In this document: positions 6,992-15,533 of the stretch, piece after piece
How positions within the stretch are numbered: position 1 is the stretch's first letter
Layout of the letters: the number at the start of each line of letters is the position of its first letter
NCBI GenBank assembly: GCA_944320735.1
Contig: CALUIQ010000126.1
Location: forward strand, 1-35,069
Source of the DNA: an uncultured Bacteroides sp.
Lineage (GTDB): Bacteria > Bacteroidota > Bacteroidia > Bacteroidales > Bacteroidaceae
DNA: 35,069 bases
Reading direction: 5' to 3'
The notes under the pieces: model-generated
Told to the model about the DNA's origin: nothing
Databases searched by the model: none
Seen by the model: the letters and a program-made list of their open reading frames with translations, nothing else
Position numbers and translations under genes: made by a program

Positions 6992-7530
6992 AACAATTGA
7001 ATATATTCCGGTTGTTCGATTTCTACACTGACGGCCATAAGCATAGGTAACTCCACCAATAGCCGTTTCTTTTTAGAGCCGCGCACGGTGAGCAACGTTC
7101 CTTCCACATCGTTAAGCGGTCCTCCTATGATGCGGATGCACCGTTTGCGCATATTGGGTGTGATTTCTTCGGGGCGAAGATACCGGGGCGTGTCTGAGTA
7201 GCGGGCGGTTTTCATAAAACGCTCCATATCCACATCGCGTACCGTCATAGGTATTCGTCCTTTTTGAAATCGGTATTGGAAGGTGTAAACGCTTTCTACA
7301 AGGGAATCGAGGGTTAGGCGGGAATCGTGTACAAAAAGCAAGTCGTGCATAAAGGGAACTTCCGTGCGTTCCCGCTTCCCATGGCGTATGATTAACTTCT
7401 GTACCATAGGTGTAAAGTTCTCAATCTTTAACTCGTCCAGCATTTTATAGGCAGGCAACTTGGCGTTGCTCCGGGTTAAGTCCCGCATGGCAAACCATTG
7501 TTTTTCGGTATCGGCTATCAGAGCTTCCAT
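6988..7530 (-). CDS. upxY: UpxY family capsule transcription antiterminator
   Basis: This is a NusG-like protein of 180 residues. The NGN-type region begins KQWFAMRDLTRSNAKLPAYKMLDEL and includes VPFMHDLLFVH. A KOW-like end follows (IIGGPLNDVEGTLLTVRGSKKKRLLVELPMLMAVSVEIEQPEYI). UpxY proteins load at the leader of their own capsule operon and prevent premature termination. The start at 7530 (MEALIADTEKQW) is chosen; the longer reading to 7638 adds a sequence without family resemblance. It heads the operon, with an invertible segment 160 bases upstream. No upxZ gene follows, although upxZ normally sits directly after upxY in many loci. Without a promoter facing it, the gene is probably silent in the sequenced orientation. 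Confidence 0.93.
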   Translation of the reverse strand: MEALIADTEKQWFAMRDLTRSNAKLPAYKMLDELKIENFTPMVQKLIIRHGKRERTEVPFMHDLLFVHDSRLTLDSLVESVYTFQYRFQKGRIPMTVRDVDMERFMKTARYSDTPRYLRPEEITPNMRKRCIRIIGGPLNDVEGTLLTVRGSKKKRLLVELPMLMAVSVEIEQPEYIQLL

Positions 7531-7690
7531 ATTCGTTAAGGCAAAAACTTCTAATCCTGCAAGTGATGTTATCCGGCTGATACACTTGTAGTTATAAACT
7601 TTGACCCCGAAAGTTCGGACTGCTGTCCGTTGTCGCAAAAGTCATCTTTCCCGCTTGGGATTATTGTACTACTCTTTATTGTTAAAAGTT

Positions 7691-7906
7691 CCATCTCTTA
7701 GTAAGAGATGGATTAATGCTCAATAGTTATTGTAAGCCGATGAAAATCAAGATGAACTTCTCGGATTTGGTGCATTTTATAAAACAAATGTTTTACAAAT
7801 AGATATAAAAAACAATTTTAGATGATTTTTTTGTGCTCATTACTATGCGTTTTCAAATTATTATACGTATTTTTGCTGCCCAAAACCATCTCTTACTAAG
7901 AGATGG
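7691..7906. promoter_or_regulatory. Invertible promoter segment of the capsule operon (OFF orientation)
   Basis: Two sites, 7691-7711 and 7886-7906, each consist of CCATCTCTTA, one central base, then TAAGAGATGG. The central base is G on the left and C on the right, so the two sites are exact inverted repeats over 21 bp, and only that base gives them polarity. The right site extends to 13-bp arms (7883-7909). Between them lie 174 bp of AT-rich DNA. The best promoter match is TATTTTTG on the plus strand at 7868-7875, pointing right, away from upxY; no clear -33 is seen. Inversion would place it at 7722-7729 facing left, with transcription starting next to the left repeat. Bacteroides capsule promoters flanked by inverted repeats are well established; the OFF call is inference. 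Confidence 0.85.
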
Positions 7907-7928
7907 TTTGATTTGTCGAACATTCTTT

Positions 7929-9140
7929 TTAAAGAACAGCCATAATAACTTGGTCGTTGGCATTGTCTACTATGGAAGTGTCGAGCAGCGAAAGATAGAT
8001 ACGTGTTGTTTCTTCTGAGTCGTGTCCGAGGGATTCGCTGATGACAGAAACCGGAATTAGTCTGCTCTTGGCGATGCTGGCCCAGGCGTGCCGCGCGACA
8101 TAAAAAGTGAGCTTAACGGGACATCCCACCATCTTTCCTATCTCTTTCAGCCGTTTGTTCATCAGGTGTGAGGCGTTCAGGTATTGCTGCCTTTCGTTTA
8201 TTCCCGCTTTTTGGATGATGGGTAGCAGGTAGGGGGAGTCCGGCTTCGTGTATCTGTCGATAATCTCCTGCATGGGTTTCAGCCATTTGATGACCAACTG
8301 CTGTTTGGTCTTATGCCGTCGGTAGACCAACATATTGTTCTGCAAGTCATCTTTCTTTAGGAATGCCAAATCGACGAAGGACATTCCGCGCAGGTAGAAA
8401 CAGAGCATGAAGAGGTCGCGGGCAAACCTCAAAGGAGGGTACAACTCCAAATCCAGTCTTTTGATTTGGTTGATCACTTCGGCCGTTACCGCCCGTTTGA
8501 CGGTCTTTTCCACTCCGGTAAAGATATGGCGGAAAGGATTGGCGTTATCTACTAAGCCTTCTTCGGAGGCTCGGTTGTAGATGGCGCGCAAATTGCGCAT
8601 ATAAAAAGATTGGGTATTCGGGCATTTCCCGTTCCGCTCCAAGTATGCTTTATATTCCATCATTAGAGAGGGTGTTATATGTTCCAAGGCAATGTCTCCG
8701 GATTCATCCCGGAAACGGATAAAGCTGTTCAATGCACTGGCGTAAATTTCCGCCGTTCTTTCCTTGCCCATGCGTTGCGTCTGCCAGATAACCTTGCGAG
8801 CATAGGCGAAAAAGCTGCTCTCGTAATTGTCTGCCCGGAGGTAGGCACTCACAACTTGTTCTGCGGTGTAGCTTCCTGACCGTTCCAACTTTCGGACGAT
8901 GAAATCCAATCGTCTTAGATCTTCCTCCATGCGGTTGGCCAACGCGGATAGGTAACAATCCCGTTCGGCATTGTCGCTTCCCTGCATAGGGACGGATCGG
9001 GCTTCATCCCATTCCGTAGGAAAAAGTTTGTAACTGGTGGTGATAAGACGGGTCTGCCGGTTGTGTATCACTTGGTAGCACACAGAGCCTTCTCTGCCAT
9101 AAACCGTCGATGGACGGTATTTGATTTTGATTGTTGCCAT
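7929..9140 (-). CDS. Tyrosine recombinase, likely the promoter invertase
   Basis: This 403-residue enzyme belongs to the phage-integrase-like family used by Bacteroides for DNA inversion and integration. An arm-binding N-terminus (MATIKIKYRPSTVYGREGSVCYQV) precedes a SAM-like core-binding domain. The catalytic domain shows Arg in FYLRGMSFVDLAFL, Lys in YRRHKTKQQL, Arg-His in YVARHAWAS, His in LGHDSEETT and the nucleophile Tyr in TRIYLS. The usual first His of the HxxR box is Tyr here, which I have seen in Bacteroides relatives. The stop lies 22 bases from the right recombination site, so the enzyme probably inverts the adjacent promoter segment. No other mobile-element genes are nearby. When the promoter is in the sequenced orientation, it reads antisense into the 3' end of this gene. 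Confidence 0.93.
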   Translation of the reverse strand: MATIKIKYRPSTVYGREGSVCYQVIHNRQTRLITTSYKLFPTEWDEARSVPMQGSDNAERDCYLSALANRMEEDLRRLDFIVRKLERSGSYTAEQVVSAYLRADNYESSFFAYARKVIWQTQRMGKERTAEIYASALNSFIRFRDESGDIALEHITPSLMMEYKAYLERNGKCPNTQSFYMRNLRAIYNRASEEGLVDNANPFRHIFTGVEKTVKRAVTAEVINQIKRLDLELYPPLRFARDLFMLCFYLRGMSFVDLAFLKKDDLQNNMLVYRRHKTKQQLVIKWLKPMQEIIDRYTKPDSPYLLPIIQKAGINERQQYLNASHLMNKRLKEIGKMVGCPVKLTFYVARHAWASIAKSRLIPVSVISESLGHDSEETTRIYLSLLDTSIVDNANDQVIMAVL

Positions 9141-9174
9141 AAGCTATTTTTGTTTAAATGATAATTTAACTATT

Positions 9175-9331
9175 AAATGAAGAATTAGGCTGCGCTGTGT
9201 ATTCGATGGCACGCAGATGACGCAGACAGGCGCAGATGAACGCAGATTTTAAAGGGCTTTACTCAAAATTCTTCATTCATCATTCATCATTCTTCATTTA
9301 AGCGCGCTTGCGCGCGCTAAATTCCTATTTA
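9175..9331. repeat. Composite repeat element, copy C
   Basis: The outer arms AAATGAAGAATT (near 9175) and ATTCTTCATTT (near 9290) face each other. Inside are CGCAGATGA/CGCAGACAG direct repeats leading to AAAGGGCTTT, the left half of copy A, followed by ATTCATC tandem repeats instead of the matching right arm. A perfect GC hairpin follows (AGCGCGC-TTGC-GCGCGCT, 9301-9318), then the 14-bp box with one change (9318-9331). It looks like a hybrid of two repeat elements. It fills the gap between the recombinase gene and the divergent macroglobulin gene. Confidence 0.7.
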
Positions 9332-9388
9332 ATTCTCTTTTTCTAATATTTTTAGTTAAAAGATGCCGCATTTTTAAACTTTAATCGT

Positions 9389-9396
9389 TAGCTTTG
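9389..9396 (+). promoter_or_regulatory. -7 box for the macroglobulin-like gene
   Basis: TAGCTTTG matches TAnnTTTG and lies 20 bases before the ATG at 9417, giving a very short leader. A -33 TTTG at the expected distance is not obvious; the region is T-rich. Confidence 0.55.
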
Positions 9397-9416
9397 TTCT
9401 AAATAGTAAAAACGAT

Positions 9417-12400
9417 ATGCTTATGAGACGAATGAAGCTATTTATCAGTGTATGCCTGATGGGCGTGATCGCCTGGTTGGGCACAGGGGCGCAGGCCCAA
9501 TCCTACAACCAACTATGGAAACAAGCCGAAGAGGCACAGGAGAAGAGCCGACCTAAGACGGTGATTGAGGTTACCGATCAAATCTACCGGAAAGCCTTGG
9601 TAGAGAAAAACTCCGGCCAGTTGCTGAAGGCTTACCTCTGCAGGGAGAACTTCAAGCAACGGCTGACACCGGATAGTTTATACCACACCTTATTATATAT
9701 AGCGCATTGGGCGGATGCCGCCACGGACAAGGCAGAGAAAGCCATCTTGCATTCGCTCTTGGCACGTGAATACGCGGACTATTGGCAAGGGAACCGCCGG
9801 GCTATCTCCGAACGGACAGACTTGGCGGTAGATGAGCCTTCGACCGACATCCGTACTTGGACGTTCCGTCAATTCGTAGAGCAGGTGGATAAGCATAACG
9901 CCGCCTCACTGGCGGACAGGAACTCATTGCTGGAAGTGCAGACATCCGCCTATCAGCCTTTCATCGTACAAGGGGAGGCAAGTGCCTACTACGGGCACGA
10001 CCTTTATCATCTGTTGGCACGCCGTGCCATTGATACTTACCAAGAGATGACGGGCACCGTTGCCGACTCCTTGGTGCAGAGCCGTGTGGACGGGCTTTAC
10101 CAACAAATGATAACCACATACACTTCACGCTCGGATGGGGGAGACGCCGTGGTGCTGACCACCCTTGACTATTGGCAATGGAAGGCGGGGAGCTATCTGA
10201 GCCAAGCTCGCTATTATTCTCCTGCCGCTCGCGACTTGGAGACGGAGAAAGCCTATCTGGATGTTTTAAATGAGTTGATAAAGAAGTATGCCGACCGTCC
10301 TGTCGTCATAGAAGCGTATATCCGCAAGGCGGAATGGATGAGCCACGGAGGCGAAGGCAGGAGCATAGCCGAAGCCATCCGCTTGTGTGACGAAGGCATA
10401 CGGTTGTTCCCAAAGTATAACCGCATCGGAGAATTGAAGCGCATGCGTGCCGAGTTGCTTCGTCCGCAAATCAGCCTGCGTAACGAAGGCATCAGCTATC
10501 CCGGCGACACGCTCCGCTTGGAAGTCATTTACCGGACACTGGATACCCCCGTCACGCTGAACGTCTATGCCACCAACCTGAAGACTTATCCCGATTCGTA
10601 TGACTGCAATAACAACGATGATTTCCGCAAGTGTGCGCCGAAGCGTCTTTATACGGCCCGACATACGTTCAAACCTCTTCCCGGTGCCGACAAACTGCCT
10701 GCCGACGTGCCCTATCTGCCCAGCGATACGACACTCAGCCTGCCTATGCCTGTTAAGCCGGGTATCTATATTGTAGAGGCCGTGCCGAAAGCCAAGAATG
10801 GAAGGACAGTTCGTAGTTTCCTCTCCGTGTCCCGCCTGCGGGTCATGACACTCGACTTGGGGGACGGTTCCTTAGAACTGACTACCCTGGACAACCGGAG
10901 CGGCCATCCCGTAAGCGGGGTGACGGTGGACTTCTACTCCAACACGGACAGTCTGCTACAGTCTGTCACCTCCGGTGCGGGTGGTAAAGCCCGGATTACT
11001 TGGCAAGGGAGAAGCTACGTGGCACGCTACGTGGCGCACAAAGACGATGACACCGCTATGGAGCCTCAGCGCATCTACCTGAGGCAAGACGTTAACCCGA
11101 CTCCGGGTATTAGTTACAACCTCTCATTGCTGACCGACCGTGCCATCTATCGTCCGGGACAAACCGTTTACGTGAAAGGCGTGGCTTACAGTCAGGACGA
11201 AGACAGCGCGCAGGTTATGGCACAAGGCACTTCTTTCGAATTGGAGTTGCTCGACGCCAACTATAAGCAAATCGCCACCCGCCAAGTCACAACCAACGAC
11301 TTCGGTTCGTTCAACGCTGACTTTGCTCTTCCTACGGCTTGCCTCAACGGAAATTTCAGCATTCGTGCCAAGGGGAATGCCAATGCTTCTGTCCATTTCC
11401 GGGTAGAAGAATACAAACGGCCTACGTTTGAGATTACTTTCGAGCCTGTCCGTGTGCCCTACTGCTTGGGTGAGACCGTCACCCTGCATGGACAAGTAAA
11501 GGCATTCAGCGGAGCTGCGGTGCAAGACATGCCGGTAGCTTATCGGGTGAAAAAGTCTAATATGTATCGTCCTTATTGGCGGGTTCAGGAGAGTAACGTC
11601 AAGGCTGACACCGTGCGGCTGGATGCGGAAGGTCGTTTCTCTATCAATGTGAAGTTGGATGCTCCCGATCAGGGTAAGCCCAGACGTTATGAACCGATGC
11701 GAGCTTATACCTATATATATAATATAGAAGCGACGGTCACCGACGAGGCGGGCGAGACCCAATCGGCTTCCTACAGCTTGTCGGCGCAGAAAGAAGCCTT
11801 CACTTTGGACGCTTCCTTCCCCGTGCAGGTATGTAAGGAAGATACGGGTGTATGGGTGGTGCGTGCCCACAATGCGCAAAGCATTGCCCAAGCCTTGGAG
11901 GTACATTGGCAAGTCCTTCGCGCAACAAAGGGAAACGAACCCGCTCAAGACAAACCGTTGCTAAGCGGCACTTGCCGGACGGATTCGCTTCAACCCTATG
12001 CCTTGTGGAAGTCCTTACCTTCGGGCTGTTACAAGCTGACGCTCTCCGCCACGGACTCCTTGGGACATAGCGTAAACACCGACCGTACTTTCACCCTCTT
12101 CTCGAAAGGTGACACCCGTCCGCCTGTGCATACCCCGCTCTTCTGCCACGAAGAACGCACCGAAGTGGCCGTGGGCGAAGAAGCCGTTTTCCACATCGGC
12201 ACTTCCTTCAAGGACGCCTGTCTGTGGGTGAATGTCTTTACGAACGGAAAGCGGATAGAAAGCCGTATGGTGCCGGTCAGCGACAGGCTGATGCACATCC
12301 AAATGCCTTATCTGTCTACGTACGGTGAAAGCGTGACGATATTGTTCAGTCTTCTGCGTGATGGTCAATTTTATACTCAGACAATATTCTTAAAGAAGAA

Positions 12401-15296
12401 ACAGCCGGAGATGCGTTTGGACATGAAGTGGCAAGTGTTCCGCGACCGTCTGCGTCCGGGGCAGGAAGAAGAATGGAGGTTGGTGGTGAGCAATCCCGAA
12501 AGAATGCCCGCCGCAGCTGAAGTGTTGGCATTGATGTACGATGCTTCCTTAGACAAACTCTATCGCAACCATCCGCAGTGGGGCGTATTCTTCCCCCGAA
12601 GGTTCTACTGGCGCAGTGTGAACATCAGCAATCCGGAGAATCTGTATCTGTCGCCTTACTATACGATACCCGACTGGCGGGTGCCGACTTTCAGTTTCGA
12701 CCGTTTCTGTTCGCCTTATCCCGGTGGAATAGAGTCTATATCGATTGTAGAGAATGCGGTAATGATACGCGGATATGCTTCGTCCCGCAATGCTTCCTTG
12801 ACGGGAGGCGTGATGATGAAAGCCGAAGCCGCTGTGGTGCAAGACGCGGTTGCTTCTACGGAAGAAGTCGGACAGGCAGTGGAAGTCGCTTATGTACCCG
12901 CTGCGGCAGACGGTGCGGTGTTGGAAGAAGAAAGGGTAGAATCAACGACTGCTCTCCAGCCGATGGACGACCTGCGTACCAACTTTGCTGAGACCGCCTT
13001 CTTCTATCCCCACCTGCGCACTAACGAGCAAGGGGAAGTGGTTATTGCCTTCACCATGCCGCAGAGCCTGACCCGTTGGAACTTCCGCGGCTATGCCCAT
13101 ACCAAAGATATGCGGACAGGTACGTTGGAAGCATCTGTCGTGACTGCCAAGGAGTTTATGTTGCGTCCCAACTTGCCACGCTTCGTGAGGGTGGGCGACC
13201 ATACTACCATTGCCGCTACCGTCAGCAACCTGACCACCGGGAAGGTGAAGGGCACCGTGGTGCTGCAACTCTTCGATCCCGAAACGGAGAAAGTCATCAA
13301 GACCCGCAAACAGAAGTTTGAAGCGGAAGCCGGACGCAACGCTTCGGTCAGCTTCGACTTCGAAGTAGACGATCGCTATGACTTGTTGGGTGTACGACTG
13401 ACGGCGGACGGCGGTTCCTTCAGCGATGGCGAACAACACGTGCTGCCTGTGTTGAGCAACAAAGAGCAGGTGACGGAAGCCTTGACCTTCGACCTGCGAG
13501 GCAATGATGAATGTACGTTGAGGCTCGATACGTTGTTCAATCACGACAACCCCACTGCCACCAACCGGCGACTGACCGTGGAAGTGACCGGCAATCCCGC
13601 TTGGTTGGCTGTGCAAGCGCTTCCCGCATTGACTCTGCCCGACAATGAGAATGCCGTATCTTGGGCAACGGCTTATTATGCCAACGCTTTGGCAACGGCC
13701 ATCGCCCAATCACAACCCCGTATCAAGACCGTGCTCGATGCTTGGCAGGCTTCCGGCGCTTCGACAGAGACTTTCCGCAGCCGCCTTGAACAAAACCAGG
13801 AACTGAAGAATATGCTGCTGAGCGAAACGCCTTGGCTGGCCGAAGCCACGAATGAGACCGAACGTATGCAACGCTTGGTTCAGTTGTTCGACACCAACCG
13901 CCAACGCAACCTGCAAATTTCTTCCCTCACGAGGCTGAAAGACTTGCAAGGCGAGGAAGGTGGCTGGAGCTGGTACAAGGGAATGTGCCCCAGCCGGGAC
14001 ATTACGACGTACATTGCCACGTTGTTGGTACGTTTGCCCGGACTCACCGGCACACCTTTGGAAGGCGATGCCTTGCAGATGAAGCAACGGGCGTTCAGCT
14101 ACTTGCATCAAGAAGCGATGGAAGAATACAGGCGTATGCGTCGTGCCGAGAAGGAAGGACATCCCGTGAAGACACTTTCTTCCTTGGCACTCGACTATCT
14201 GTATCTGTTGGCTTTGGAGGGCGGACAAGTGCCCGAGGCTTACCAAACCGTACACGCTTACTTCTTGGAGCGTGTACCCAATCTGCTGACCACCTCCTCC
14301 ATGCAAATCAAGGCCCAATGCTTGGTGGTGCTTCTGGCAAACGGGCGTAAAGCCGAAGCCACGGATTTTGCGGTCTCGCTCAAAGAACACCTGATACAGG
14401 ACGGCAAGATGGGAACGCACTTCGCCTTCAACGACGGCTATTACTCATGGGGTATGAGGCCCGTTTCGGCTCACGTGGCAGCTATGGAGGCATTGTATCG
14501 CTTCGGAGGAAACGACACGTTGATAGAAGATATGAAGCGTTGGTTGCTGAAACAGAAACAGACCGTGGCATGGGAGACGCCCATAGCCACAGCTGATGCT
14601 GTCTATGCCTTGTTGTGCAACGGCCGCAACTGGCTGGCGGATAGGGGAGACGTGCTCATCACCTTGGGGCGTGAACAAATCTCTACGATTGAAGGAACCG
14701 ATACCACTCGTCCGTTACGGGGATTGGGCTATGTGAAAGAAGCGTTTGCCGAAGGCGATGTCGCTTTGAAGGCTAAGAAAATGACCGTGGCCAAGCGGGA
14801 TACAGGTATGGCGTGGGGTGCTGTTTACACCCAATACTTGTCACCCATATCCGATGTGAAACAGCAAGGCGGAGAGTTGGCGGTAGAAAAACAACTCTAC
14901 GTAGAGCGTCTGGACGCTTCCGGACACCCCACGCTGCATCCGCTGACTGAAGGCGCATCGCTTCGTGTGGGCGATAAGGTCGTTGTTCGTTTGGTACTTC
15001 GCTTGGAGCGTGCCATGGACTATGTGCAGTTAAAAGATAGCCGGGCCGCCTGCTTGGAGCCAACCGCTGTATTGTCCGGTTATCGCTGGGGAGGTTCGTT
15101 CGGTTACTATGCCGAGACCAAGGACGCCTCCAGCCGCTTCTTCTTCGACCATTTGGGCAAAGGTGTTTATGTATTGGAATATAGTTGCCGGGTAGCTCGT
15201 GCGGGCGAATATCAGTCCGGATTGGCAACCGTACAGTGTGCGTATGCGCCGGAGATGGTGGCACATTCGGGAAGTTGCCGGTTGGTTGCGGAGTAA
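9417..15296 (+). CDS. Alpha-2-macroglobulin-like large exported protein
   Basis: This 1959-residue protein has an N-terminal signal (MKLFISVCLMGVIAWLGTGAQAQ). A helical N-terminal region follows (about 30-350), then macroglobulin domains including an MG2 signature near 571 (TDRAIYRPGQTVYVKG). The alpha-2-macroglobulin core begins near 1190 (FFYPHLRTNEQGEVVIAFTMPQSLTRW), and a helical thioester-domain-like region includes GGWSWYKGMCPSRDITTYI near 1511. The canonical thioester CxEQ motif is not present, so it probably does not covalently trap proteases; many Bacteroidetes homologues share this. A linker rich in V, A and E lies near 1140-1185, roughly where a bait region would be. Possible roles are envelope protection or protease control. 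Starts at 9417, 9423 or 9432 all keep the signal. It is transcribed alone. Confidence 0.9.
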   Translation: MLMRRMKLFISVCLMGVIAWLGTGAQAQSYNQLWKQAEEAQEKSRPKTVIEVTDQIYRKALVEKNSGQLLKAYLCRENFKQRLTPDSLYHTLLYIAHWADAATDKAEKAILHSLLAREYADYWQGNRRAISERTDLAVDEPSTDIRTWTFRQFVEQVDKHNAASLADRNSLLEVQTSAYQPFIVQGEASAYYGHDLYHLLARRAIDTYQEMTGTVADSLVQSRVDGLYQQMITTYTSRSDGGDAVVLTTLDYWQWKAGSYLSQARYYSPAARDLETEKAYLDVLNELIKKYADRPVVIEAYIRKAEWMSHGGEGRSIAEAIRLCDEGIRLFPKYNRIGELKRMRAELLRPQISLRNEGISYPGDTLRLEVIYRTLDTPVTLNVYATNLKTYPDSYDCNNNDDFRKCAPKRLYTARHTFKPLPGADKLPADVPYLPSDTTLSLPMPVKPGIYIVEAVPKAKNGRTVRSFLSVSRLRVMTLDLGDGSLELTTLDNRSGHPVSGVTVDFYSNTDSLLQSVTSGAGGKARITWQGRSYVARYVAHKDDDTAMEPQRIYLRQDVNPTPGISYNLSLLTDRAIYRPGQTVYVKGVAYSQDEDSAQVMAQGTSFELELLDANYKQIATRQVTTNDFGSFNADFALPTACLNGNFSIRAKGNANASVHFRVEEYKRPTFEITFEPVRVPYCLGETVTLHGQVKAFSGAAVQDMPVAYRVKKSNMYRPYWRVQESNVKADTVRLDAEGRFSINVKLDAPDQGKPRRYEPMRAYTYIYNIEATVTDEAGETQSASYSLSAQKEAFTLDASFPVQVCKEDTGVWVVRAHNAQSIAQALEVHWQVLRATKGNEPAQDKPLLSGTCRTDSLQPYALWKSLPSGCYKLTLSATDSLGHSVNTDRTFTLFSKGDTRPPVHTPLFCHEERTEVAVGEEAVFHIGTSFKDACLWVNVFTNGKRIESRMVPVSDRLMHIQMPYLSTYGESVTILFSLLRDGQFYTQTIFLKKKQPEMRLDMKWQVFRDRLRPGQEEEWRLVVSNPERMPAAAEVLALMYDASLDKLYRNHPQWGVFFPRRFYWRSVNISNPENLYLSPYYTIPDWRVPTFSFDRFCSPYPGGIESISIVENAVMIRGYASSRNASLTGGVMMKAEAAVVQDAVASTEEVGQAVEVAYVPAAADGAVLEEERVESTTALQPMDDLRTNFAETAFFYPHLRTNEQGEVVIAFTMPQSLTRWNFRGYAHTKDMRTGTLEASVVTAKEFMLRPNLPRFVRVGDHTTIAATVSNLTTGKVKGTVVLQLFDPETEKVIKTRKQKFEAEAGRNASVSFDFEVDDRYDLLGVRLTADGGSFSDGEQHVLPVLSNKEQVTEALTFDLRGNDECTLRLDTLFNHDNPTATNRRLTVEVTGNPAWLAVQALPALTLPDNENAVSWATAYYANALATAIAQSQPRIKTVLDAWQASGASTETFRSRLEQNQELKNMLLSETPWLAEATNETERMQRLVQLFDTNRQRNLQISSLTRLKDLQGEEGGWSWYKGMCPSRDITTYIATLLVRLPGLTGTPLEGDALQMKQRAFSYLHQEAMEEYRRMRRAEKEGHPVKTLSSLALDYLYLLALEGGQVPEAYQTVHAYFLERVPNLLTTSSMQIKAQCLVVLLANGRKAEATDFAVSLKEHLIQDGKMGTHFAFNDGYYSWGMRPVSAHVAAMEALYRFGGNDTLIEDMKRWLLKQKQTVAWETPIATADAVYALLCNGRNWLADRGDVLITLGREQISTIEGTDTTRPLRGLGYVKEAFAEGDVALKAKKMTVAKRDTGMAWGAVYTQYLSPISDVKQQGGELAVEKQLYVERLDASGHPTLHPLTEGASLRVGDKVVVRLVLRLERAMDYVQLKDSRAACLEPTAVLSGYRWGGSFGYYAETKDASSRFFFDHLGKGVYVLEYSCRVARAGEYQSGLATVQCAYAPEMVAHSGSCRLVAE

Positions 15297-15311
15297 GAAA
15301 TGAATTAGAAT

Positions 15312-15377
15312 ACGGAGACACGAAGGCTCAGAGAAAGGTCATTTCAAATGATAGAAATGCCGCCTTTGTGTTTCCGT
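15312..15377. repeat. Inverted-repeat element, copy D (short)
   Basis: ACGGAGACACGAAGG at 15312-15326 pairs with CCTTTGTGTTTCCGT at 15363-15377, with two mismatches over 15 bases. It lies just after the stop of the macroglobulin-like gene and before the convergent small-protein genes, so it could terminate from either side. Confidence 0.6.
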
Positions 15378-15423
15378 GTTTATTTTTAGACGCGGCTGAA
15401 AAATTAGCCAATACATTGTGGTT

Positions 15424-15528
15424 TCAAAGACTTGCTAACCATTTTTTTCCTGATTTTGTGAAAGACCAGACAACCAAAATAAGACTGATGGCTGCCGTAA
15501 TTGTCAATATAGCTTCAAGTGTTCCCAT
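15424..15528 (-). CDS. 34-residue single-membrane-segment peptide
   Basis: On the minus strand an ATG at 15528 opens a 34-codon frame ending in TGA at 15424-15426. The peptide begins MGTLEAILTITAAISLILVV and ends with a basic tail, SFTKSGKKWLASL. It has one hydrophobic segment with a clear positive-inside flank, typical of a genuine small membrane protein. It starts five bases after the stop of the 80-residue membrane protein gene at 15534-15776, so the two are probably co-translated. I recall similar short peptides beside that family in Bacteroides but cannot name one. The opposite strand has a frame that continues out of the macroglobulin gene; it has no start of its own here and is considered a shadow. 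Confidence 0.7.
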   Translation of the reverse strand: MGTLEAILTITAAISLILVVWSFTKSGKKWLASL

Positions 15529-15533
15529 AATCT

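Noticed and set aside
7929..9140. Recombinase as the integrase of a phage or conjugative element
   Set aside because: No attachment-site tRNA, transfer, relaxase or phage structural genes are nearby. The matched inverted repeats beside it point to a DNA invertase.
11124..11948. Long minus-strand frame opposite the macroglobulin gene (and others like it at 12942-14420)
   Set aside because: These are antisense shadows of a well-supported long coding region; they have no domain resemblance or regulatory signals.
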